Shown in pieces: positions 52,454 to 61,603 of a stretch of DNA of 64,000 bases. Source of the stretch: Ehretia macrophylla (lineage: Eukaryota > Streptophyta > Magnoliopsida > Boraginales > Ehretiaceae); assembly GCA_037974665.1 (NCBI GenBank), contig CM075773.1, positions 64,772,263-64,836,262 of the forward strand, given 5' to 3'. Position numbers and translations under genes: made by a program. How positions within the stretch are numbered: the stretch's first letter is position 1; each line of letters starts with the position of its first letter. The notes under the pieces are model-generated. The model worked only from the letters and a program-made list of their open reading frames with translations. It searched no databases and was not told where the DNA came from.

Positions 52454-55400
52454 TCAACAACAAGCTTCAAGCTTCCCTCTAGGAAGTATTTTAGTCATCA
52501 TGTCAGCACTATTGTTATCAGTGTGAACTTTCACAAGCTCTAACAATTTCTTCTTAAGCACATCTCGTATCCAATGATACCTCACATCAATGTGCTTTGA
52601 CTTGTAGTGAAAAGTTGAATTCTTACTCAAGTGAATAACACTCTGACTATCACAATGCAATTGATAACTTGGCTGCTTAAACCCAAGCTCTAGCAAGAAC
52701 TTTTTCATCCACAACATCTCCTTGCACTCTTCAGTAGCTGCAATAAACTCTGCTTCAGTTGTAGAAAGATCCATGCATTTCTACAACTTTGACCACCATG
52801 ACACAGCTCCCCCTGCAAAGTTAATCAAATAGTATGATGTAGACTTCCTCGAGTCACCATCTCTGGCCCAATCTGCATCTGTGAAACCCATCAGCTTTGG
52901 CTTCCCACTTCCAAAATAAAGGCATAATTTGGAAGTACCTCGCAGATATCGCATAATTCATTTAATTGCATTCCAGTGCTCTTTACCTGGATTAGAAAGG
53001 AATCTGCTAACAACTCCAACTGCATGAGCTATAACTGGTCTTGTACACACCATGGCATACATCAAACTTCCCATGACAGAAGCATATGAAACATTTTTCA
53101 TCTCATCCTTCTCTCTTTCTGAAGGTTGTCTTTACGTCCATCTGATATATTTCGAGGTTATTTATAGCACCAATTGCAATAAACATCCGAATAAATGTTA
53201 TCGTCGTAATTGGTGAATACGTGTCAAAATAGTCAAGGTCTTCATTTTGCCTGTAGCGCTTGACTACAAGTCTTGCCTTATACTTATCAACCGATCAATT
53301 TGCTTTCATCTTCCTTTTGAAAATCCATTTGCACCCCAAGGGTTTATTTCCAAGAGGAAGATCCAATAGTTCCCAGGTGTGGTTCTGCATGATGGATTCA
53401 ATTTTACTATTCACAACCTCTTTCCAGTAGGAAGCTTTAGGAGTTGACACAACTTTCTTGAAAGTATGAGGCTCATCTTCCAATATATAAGTTAGAAAAT
53501 CTGGATCAAAAGATTTTGATGTTCTAGCTCTCTTGTTACATCTTGGTTCATCTTCATTTATAGACTTTTGGTCTTTCTCAGTATCATAATTGTTCGAGAT
53601 ATCATGACTTATTTTCAAAGAGGTTTCTCCTTGTCCACCTTTACAAGGAAATATCTCTTCGAAGAAGAATGCATTCCTGATTCTAAAATTGTATTGATAT
53701 GAATATCATCAATCTCAGATTTATGTACAAGAAATCGATATGCAGAACTGTTGTTTGCATATCCTATGAAGATTTCATCCATAGTTTTTGGTCTAATCTT
53801 CACCATTTTAGGTGGTAGTTTTTGGTCCAATCTCCACCATTTTAGGTGGTTGTTAGACATTCCCACACCTTTAAGTATTGGAAGGATAGAGGTCGACCCT
53901 TCCATAACTCATAAGGTGTTTTGTCTAGTTCTTGTAGGATAGCTTATTGAGAATATAATTCGCTATTAATATAGCCTCCCCCTATAAGTTTTATGGTAAT
54001 CCTGAGTTTATCAACATAACATTCATCATTTCCTTTAGAGTGCAGTTCTTGCGTTTTGTAATACCATTTTGTTGAGGAGAATATGGAGCAGTGGTTTGAT
54101 GTTATCCCCTGTTCCTCGTAGTATTTCTCGACAGGAAATACATATTCTCCTCCTCTATCACCCCTTAGTACTTTGATCTTTTTACTAAGTTGATTTTCAA
54201 CCTTAGCCTTGTATTGTTTAAATACATCCAAAGTCTCATCCTTACTTTGGAGTAAATACACATAGCAATACCTTCCGCAATCATCGATAAAAGTTATAAA
54301 GTACTTTTTAACGCCTCTTGTTTGCACAAACTTCATATCACATATATCACTGTGAACTAAGTCCAAAGGTTTAGAAAATATTTCAATTGATTTGAAAGGA
54401 TTTGAAACCATCTTGGCTTCCACACATATTCCACACTTCTTTTTATTATTATAAGTCAATTTAATTAATCCTAAGTTCTCAAGTTTATGTATTGACTTAT
54501 AATTTACATGACCTAACCTATTATGCCAAATAATAAGCAGAAGTATAAGCTTTATTAATAGCATTATCGGTTACAACAGATATATTCTTGGGTACCACGG
54601 TCATTACATTCAATTTAAAAAGACCGTCGCAGAGGTACCCTTTCCCTACAAACAACCACCCTTGGTGAGTACAAATTTATTAGAATAAAAAACAAGCCTT
54701 AACCTATTTCTACTCAACAACGAACCAGACACAAAGTTCTTCCTAATATCCGACACATGAAGAACGTTCTTGAGACTCAATTCTTTTCCTGAAGTCATCT
54801 TCAGGACTACCTTCCCAATACCAAACACCTTTGATGTGGAGGAATTTCCTATAAACAGTGTTTCTTTAGGAGTCGCTGCTTTATAAGTATTAAACATCCT
54901 TCTCTCAGAACACACGTGACGAGTAGCCTTAGTGTCCACCCATCATTGCTTGGGATTTCCAATCAGATTAACCTCATACACAATTGCTACTAGATTAATA
55001 TCATCTACATCACTAGCCAGATAGTCAACCTCTGTCACATGGACTTAGCCTTGCTTCCCTTTCTAGGAATTGCCTTTGCGACTTCGACAATCCTTGGCTC
55101 GGTGTCTAGTCTTGCCACAAACATAGTAGTTCCCAGTGAACTTGCCTTTCTTATTGTCACCACTATTCTGACCTTGGTGCTTGCACTTTTTGTTATTGGA
55201 CTTGCTTTGCTCCACAACATTTGCCTTCGCCTCACCATAACGATTCCCGGTATTCCTCTCAGAAATCCGGTTATCTTCCTCAAGTCTCAGTCTGACAACC
55301 AAGTCTTCAACATTCATTTCCTTGTGTTTGTGTTTAAGATAGTTCTTGAACTCTTTCCAAGCAGGAGGAAGCTTTTCAACCATTACAGCCACACGAAAAG

Positions 55401-55974
55401 ACTCTGGCAGTTTCATGCCTTCGACGTCAAGTTCATGCAATATTAGTTGAAAGTCTTGCACTTGGCTCACGACTGTCTTGGAATCAATCATTTTGAAATC
55501 TAAAAACTTGCCAATGAGAAATTTCTTTGTAATGGCATCTTCAGTTTTGTATTTCTTCTCAAAAGATTCCCACAGTTCCTTAGCAGTCTTGATTGGACTA
55601 TACACGTTATACAAAGTGTTGTCCAATCCATTGACGATGTTGTTTTTATATAGAAAATCTGCATGCTTCCAAGCATCGACTACAACATAAGTGTCTCTAT
55701 CTGGATTCTCACCCATTTTGGGTCCATCTTCGTGCAAAAACCTTGCCAAGCTCAGGGTGGTCAGATAAAATAACATCTTTTATTGCCACCGTTTAAAATC
55801 ATTCCCATTGAACTTCTCTGGCCTCTCACCGGGTCCAATAGGTCCAGGAGCATGTCCCATATAGGCAGACGCCATAAATGGCCTGTTTGAAGTAGTCGGA
55901 GGTACCACTTTCTCAGATCTGGAATTCTGTCCGGTCTCAATTACAGGATCATTAGTTTTTTCGGTTGTAGACAT
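52454..55974 (-). pseudogene. Tork-type copia gag-pol remnant
   Basis: Gag starts at 55974; GERPEKFNGNDFKRWQ is followed by a stop and QKMLFYLTTLSLARFL. The single zinc knuckle (near 55095) lacks its first Cys (YYVCGKTRHRAKDC). Protease lies at 54939-54646 ([11 protein letters not shown] in place of DSGAT-type). Integrase (54564-53944) keeps HNRLGHVN, CGICVEAK, FIDDCGRYCYVYL and LRGDRGGEY. Reverse transcriptase begins WKEVVNSKIESI (53618) but jumps from IYQMDVKT to a segment near MYAMVCTRP (about 53130), deleting the YVDD active site. RNase H (52774-52454) retains STTEAEF and HCDSQSV. Frameshifts are present and it is not functional. Confidence 0.85.
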
Positions 55975-56109
55975 AGTTTCTATAAATAAATTATAAAGTA
56001 GTTACAAACCAGTAACAAACTCCTCTCAATATCAAATTAGAATCAGAATTTGTCTCATAGACTTAGAAAAATCTGAATGATGAAATCTTTCCAAAATACT
56101 AACTCAGAA

Positions 56110-56285
56110 GTTAACTAAATCAGACTTGAGATCTGAACTTTAGAAACTTCAGTTAACAAAATTTTATTCAAATAAATTTAACTAAGTCAGACTTACTTTG
56201 AACTTTAGAAAATTTAATTTATGCAATCAAATTTAACTAAGTCAGACTTAATATGAACTTTAGAAAATTTTAGGTTGAAAGAAAT
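56110..56285. repeat. Tandem repeat in leader of Tork-like element
   Basis: A unit of about 50-60 bp containing TTAACTAAGTCAGACTTA and GAACTTTAGAAAATTT recurs three times between the LTR-like end and gag. Confidence 0.7.
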
Positions 56286-56432
56286 AAAAAGGTATTCTCT
56301 TACACTTAGAAATTAATTTACCAAGTTATTAAGTCCAATATAGTCTTAAGATTGTGGAAGAAATATGATTGTCACGGTAAAACTTAATAAGTTAATATTA
56401 AAGCATAAGCAGAAGAACAAAGCGAACTTGAC

Positions 56433-56648
56433 CATGTAATTACACATGTAGCCAAGGATTAAGAAAAAAAAGAACAATAAACTGGATTTAGATCATGTAA
56501 CTACACATGGAATCTAGACCAAAATAACAAACTAAAGTAAATAGTTAAAACAGGAGGATCTAAATCATGTATTGACACATGTAATTTAGATCTAATAAAA
56601 AATGAAAAGAATTAGCGTGTTGTTCCAAATCATGTAATTACACATATA
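56433..56648. repeat. Four spaced copies of an imperfect inverted motif
   Basis: CATGTAATTACACATG-like motifs start at 56433, 56494, 56566 and 56631, about 61-72 bases apart, in the LTR-like end of the Tork-like element. Each can fold back on itself (CATGT/ACATG arms). They are probably part of the transcribed R/U5 region. Confidence 0.7.
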
Positions 56649-57298
56649 ATTTAGAAAAATAGAAAAGAAAGGAATGATAAAAGAAAACTGAGGAAATAAA
56701 GACAGAAGTTAAATACAACACTTACAATGAATGAAACTTTAAATGCAGAAAAGCGTTGAAAGAACTGAATCGCCAAGGCCTGAATATCTTAGTTTTCTTA
56801 AGACTATATCGCTCTGTTAATGGTGCTTACGGACTCATGGCGATTGTCTCCCAGGATTCAACGATGTTATTCTTCCAATAGAAGCACTTCAAATTGAAAG
56901 AAAAGGTCGAACTTATTCAATGCCTAAACTCTCTCTGTTTATGTAATGATTGCAAAAACTTCACGTTTGATGCAATGTTATCTGATTATTTAATGCTCAA
57001 AAAGTGATTTGGAATGCTGGAATACGTCCAATATTTATAGAAATCAAGAGATGACAAAGTAACCATTCGTGAAGAGACATGAAGCGAAAAGAAATCTTCC
57101 CGTTGAAGAACTACTGGACGAGCCTGCCAGTTGACTATTCGACCGGTGGCTTTCATACATGTCAGTACTGTCGGTTGAGTACTCAACCGGCAGTCTCATC
57201 TTGCAGACCTCTAACAGTTAACTCTAACTGTTATATTTCATTCAACTTCTCAACTTCATATGAGACTAATCATTGGTTTTAACCCAATTATACCAACA

Positions 57299-57773
57299 AA
57301 TAAATCCCTTATTTCTGTCGTTAATTAATAATGAGTGAATTAAATATATTTTGATAGTTTTTCTCTTCTTAGCATAACCAAACATTTTGCAGTAGTTTAG
57401 ACGACATGTGAGAAGTCTTGAAGATTTTTTGTGATGAGTTTAAAGTGGAAAGAAGATCCAAGCATGAGAAAGGGAATTGAATCACTTGTACTAAAGGATA
57501 CGACAAATAATTTATCTAATCAATATAATAAACAATCGAATCTCTCCACGTTAATGAAATTGGACCCCATCAAATAAATATGTTCTAAATGAGAATGCGA
57601 CAAGTGAGTAGGAGTGGATGAAATGGATAGATTGAATGTTATGAGAGAATCATTCTCCTTAAATTGAAGGAGAAGAAAGAAATGAGAGAGTGGTTTGGTC
57701 TTTTAAATTTAAACTGGTGCGTAAATATTGTATAATAGCATGTGGAAGTACAGGGTCCCTATTTGAGATGTTA
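57299..57773. other. No gene seen
   Basis: AT-rich spacer between the Tork-like element and the first Mutator-like MITE. Confidence 0.4.
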
Positions 57774-57782
57774 AAAAATAAA

Positions 57783-58242
57783 GGGTGAAGTGCACCAGAC
57801 CCCTTATATTTTAGCGAAAGTGCACAACACCTCCTATAGTTCAAAAACTTCCTGAACTAGTTCCTATGTTTTTTAAAAGTGCACAACACCCCCCTACAGT
57901 TATAAAATCCGTCATATTTAACGGATTTTGTAAAAAAGACGTAAATACCCTCTTTTTTTTCATTTATCTCTTTTGCCATTTCCTCTTTTGTTTAGGCCAA
58001 AAAAAAAATGGTAATTTGGTCAATTCATATAATTATTTATGAATAAATTCGTTAAAAATCAAAAAAAATCTCACTTAACGCGTGTGAAATACACTCTCCG
58101 TTAAATTTAACGGATTTTTTAACGGTAGGGGGGTGTTGTGCACTTTTGAAAAACTACAAGGACTAACTCATGAGGTTTTTAAACTACAGGGGGGTGTTGT
58201 GCACTTTCGCTAAAGTACAAGGGGGTCTGATGCACTTCACCC
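57783..58242. mobile_element. Mutator-like MITE (460 bp)
   Basis: Terminal inverted repeats of about 50 bp start GGGTGAAGTGCACCAGACCC; the right end mirrors them. The element is flanked by a perfect 9-bp duplication, AAAAATAAA (57774-57782 and 58243-58251), the length made by Mutator-family transposases. The interior is AT-rich with CCGTTAAATTTAACGG inverted repeats and no ORF, so it depends on a transposase elsewhere. Confidence 0.92.
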
Positions 58243-58254
58243 AAAAATAAAAGA

Positions 58255-58576
58255 TGAAATTCAATATGGAGAATGTTAAATTCGAAAGCATCATCGAATA
58301 GCCTTCTTAGGTTTATTATTGAAGACTGTAAATAGATAATTTCAAATCATGAGAGGTACCAACTTCAACATGTGTTTCGTGAGGCTAATCAGTGCGGTGA
58401 CTGATTGGCGAATTATAGTCTCCAACTACTCTTGGGAAGCCATTTATTTGAGACTCCACTTACATAACTTTTGACGATAATCAAGAAAGATAGACAAGAA
58501 GAATCATATCCTAGAGTTGTAGTTGGATAGTTTGGCTCTACCTCTCCTTTAATAAAATTAAAAAAAAAAAAAAAAA
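58255..58576 (+). pseudogene. 5'-truncated LINE 3' end (RNase H tail)
   Basis: Plus-strand translation gives NSLLRFIIEDCK, then HVFREANQCGD and LANYSLQ in changing frames: the end of a plant LINE RNase H. A poly(A) tract of about 17 bases closes it at 58576, after GGCTCTACCTCTCCTTT, similar to the GGCTTCGCCTCCTT end of the LINE at 43.26 kb. Both are members of related LINE families. The Mutator-like MITE lies directly to its left. Confidence 0.75.
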
Positions 58577-59165
58577 CACATTCTATGAAGCATCGTCAAG
58601 TAGTCACCATCTACGCGTTTTCATGCTCCCTATTATATCTTACTCAAACTTTTTGCCATGGAGTATTCTTCTACGGCAAGGAGGTGTCGGACCACACATC
58701 ACACAGGCCACAAAATGAGAGATATCACAACATTAATTTGGATGAGATTTGACATCTTTTCCAGCACAACATGCACATATCAACCAATGTGCTGGCAAAT
58801 ATGAAGAACAATTGTTACCATATCGAGGATGCACATGTATGTTTCTTGTGAGAGTCGATGCCCACCAATTCTTGTAGTTTTGTTCATTTGCTTCCATAGA
58901 ATTCAACATCTTAGACCCCAATAAGTGACACATCGAGCTATAGAGAAGCTTTTCAATGAATCTTCTTCACAGCCACGAACCACAGATATTGGATACTCAA
59001 GTCTCCATATATAGATCAAATTGTACGAGAAATCATAACAACTCTGTCTCCTCTGCGATTTCTCCTGTAAGAAGAAAATTTAATCTTTAACTCATGCAGT
59101 ATAATATCATGAAATAATTAAAACAAAACATACCTTGATATAACTTAAAATATAGAAATAGCATA
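58577..59165. other. Unassigned region with a short minus-strand open frame
   Basis: A 66-codon frame (58933-58733) includes NWWASTLTRN and CACCAGKDVKSHPN, and another frame upstream has LEYPISVVRGCEED. I do not recognise a family. It could be a relic of a plant gene exon or a transposon. Confidence 0.25.
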
Positions 59166-59174
59166 TAAATTTAA

Positions 59175-59598
59175 GGGTAAATAGCACCACAACCCCCTAT
59201 GGTTTAGCCAAAATGCACATTACCCCCCTGTGGTTTAAAAAGTGCACCAGAACCCCCTATGGTTTTCAAACAGTGCACACGCACCCCCTTCTTAATTTTC
59301 CGTCAACAAATTTAACTGAATTGTATAAAAAGACTAAAATGCCCTTCAATTTTTTATTTTTTATTTTAATTATAAGGGCATTTTTGTCCAATTAAATAAT
59401 AATTTAAGCCTAAAAACATGAAAAATCGCACCAAACGCGCGTGTAACGCACTCTCCGTTAAAAGTAACGGTTTTTTTAACGGAGGGGGCTGTGGTGCTAC
59501 ACTTTTGAAACCATAGGGGGTTCCGGTGCACTTTTTAAACCACAGGGAGTTAGTGTGCACATTTGCTAAAGCATAGGGGGTTGTGGTGCTATTTACCC
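59175..59598. mobile_element. Second Mutator-like MITE (424 bp)
   Basis: Terminal inverted repeats start GGGTAAATAGCACCACAACC and end with the mirror sequence. A perfect 9-bp duplication, TAAATTTAA, flanks it (59166-59174 and 59599-59607). It resembles the element at 57783 in its GCACCA and CCCCCT blocks and its internal CGTTAAA...TTTAACGG palindrome, but is a separate subfamily. No ORF. Confidence 0.92.
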
Positions 59599-59607
59599 TA
59601 AATTTAA

Positions 59608-61084
59608 TATATACACATGTTTTAATGGTGTATATCATGAACTACATATACCTTATGACTAACTTGATCTTTTATTCCCTTACTCTATAACACTTTTATG
59701 TTTGTCAAGTGATGGGAATAATAAACATTAGGGATAGTTGAGTGGAGAGAGGGACCAAAAGTCCTTTACATAGCAATCTTCCAATTAATTCCACCCATCA
59801 TGCACTTAATTAGAATTAACCCTTCATGAACCCGCTAACTCTACTAACATCACCATAAGTAAACCATAATGTAGGATATAACCCACTAAAATATACCATG
59901 ATATAGGGATATAAATAGCACACTAAGTGTATCATAATGTAGGGTCATAATATAGATGAATTCAATATTGCATTAGATATATGAACTCTTCATATTTCTC
60001 TTGTCCTTTCATGGATCCACTTAATATTTCATTATGTAGGAGGTTAAATATTGGCTAATGACTTTGGTCATTGAACCATCACAATTTATTTTGCATATTT
60101 TATATGGTCATGAAGGCTACCATAAGCAAAAACTTCTTACTTTCTTCCACTTGGCCGAATGATCACATAATATCTGTTACCCATTATTGGATTCATTTAG
60201 TGGCCACCTGAATAACAACACAATATTTATCTAAACAAATAATTAATATGGATCATGGCGGTTTTATATCAAATATGTCGATATAATTCCTTCCATGTAT
60301 CATAATAGTAGCCATTTACTTAGATAAATCTTAATGAGAATAACAAAAATAGGATAGCATGCATATCCTTAAAATAAACTGTAAGGTCCCACTTTTATGT
60401 CAACAATTTGACAATTCCAGTTTACTGTAATTCCTCAAAATGTGCACAAGGAAAAGTGGAAAATATTACTTTGATGTGTCCAACTATTAAACATTATTAG
60501 AATCCTCGTAAGTTCCATACTTCATTCATGTGATAGCACTTTCATGATGATCTATATTTGAGTTTTATGGAGCTGTTCATTATGTATATCACTTGAGGTG
60601 ATAATTATAGTAATATATTGCATAGCATTATTGAAATTTACAAAGATGAAGCGGTTGAACAGTTTAAATTTTACATGCTACATCATAAGAATTCATGAAG
60701 TATTTCACAATAGATAGAGGAAGAAAGTATCGTCATCCAAAATTCTTTGAGTCCACTTGAAATCTTAAATGTATACCATACACACCACAAACAAATGGTG
60801 AGGCAGGGAAAAATAGTACTCTAATGAAAATGGAAAATGCATACATAAAAATTCAGGTCTTCTATAAGGACTTTGGGCGTGAGTTGTATTGACAGGATGT
60901 CATATATTGAATGAGTTTCTAGTTAAGTTGGCACACAGGCACTTGACCCATATAAATATTCACATAAGTTACATGTATTAATGGATACCGTTGTTTTAAA
61001 GATATATCCATAACCATCAAATTTTTATTCAATGGTATGTTTTTTATTTTAATTATGAGAGATTATAAGATCAATTTTTCATAG
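59608..61084. other. AT-rich intergenic DNA; no gene seen
   Basis: Nothing recognised. The last part (about 61060-61089), together with 61604-61650, matches 39385-39460, an unoccupied copy of the insertion site of the solo LTR. Confidence 0.4.
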
Positions 61085-61089
61085 GTGAC

Positions 61090-61598
61090 TAATAAGGACG
61101 AAATTACTTACCTCATCTTAAAGACTCTTATGCCCTTGAAGTGCTCTCCGATAAGAGGGTAGAACAGGTCTTTTATGAAAGACCTAACCTCCACACCTCG
61201 ATGCAGCTTTAAGTCCAACCTCCCGATGATGTCTCAAAATCCGATCCCCCGATGACGTCCCAAAATCCGACCTCTCAATGACGTTCCAAAATCCGATCTC
61301 TTGATGACGTCCTAAATCTTAACAGAATGCCAGCACACCCCGTAAAATCCGAAGGTGTCGGACTCTTTCTCATCCAAAGGGTATAAATATGCCCACACAT
61401 TCCCCAGGGGAGGTAACAAATTCTTTTTACTGAAATTATATACACTCTCTTTCTTTAAGCACCCAATTACTAACTTAAATTTCGGAGTGCTAACGCGGGG
61501 CATACACCCCTGCGGTTGCCTTCCTTTTTACAGGCATTCAGGAAGTCAAATTCGGTCAACCTTCCTAATTTAGCCATATCCAAGTTCGTACCTTAACA
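61090..61598 (+). mobile_element. Solo LTR of a Tat-like gypsy element
   Basis: The sequence runs from TAATAAGGACG to CCTTAACA, with a TATAAATATG promoter box near 61382. The flanks are GTGAC (61085-61089) and ATGAC (61599-61603), a 5-bp duplication with one change; the first LTR bases TA may be a decayed TG. It shares its TATA box and TTAACA end with the LTR at 20833-21259. No internal region or second LTR is present, so it is probably the product of recombination between two LTRs. A related empty site lies at about 39390-39450. Confidence 0.7.
61215..61317. promoter_or_regulatory. Four 26-bp tandem repeats with TGACGT cores in LTR U3
   Basis: Units at 61215, 61241, 61267 and 61293 share the pattern CCGATCTCCCGATGACGTC, then CCAAAAT. 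Three contain TGACGT and one TGATGT. TGACGT is the core bound by plant bZIP (TGA-type) factors, and the repeats lie about 65-165 bp upstream of the TATA box. An enhancer role is inferred, not shown. Confidence 0.65.
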
Positions 61599-61603
61599 AT
61601 GAC

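Larger units (their letters stand above)
51500..57298 (-). mobile_element. Tork-like Ty1/copia retrotransposon, deleted and with unlike ends
   Basis: Gag, protease, integrase, partial reverse transcriptase and RNase H are in copia order on the minus strand. The 3' LTR begins TGTTGAATTGGTCC at 52406, next to a GGGAGGGGGAG tract (52407-52420). At the other end an LTR-like sequence begins TGTTGGTATAATTGGG at 57298, with a TATAAATATT box near 57036. The two terminal sequences do not align, and no initiator-tRNA primer site was found before gag. The left outer edge is not fixed. It could be a recombinant element or the ends of two elements. Confidence 0.65.

Noticed and set aside
56433..56648. CRISPR-like array
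   Set aside because: Four short imperfect inverted motifs in a plant retrotransposon end; spacing and sequence are not those of a CRISPR, and no cas genes exist.
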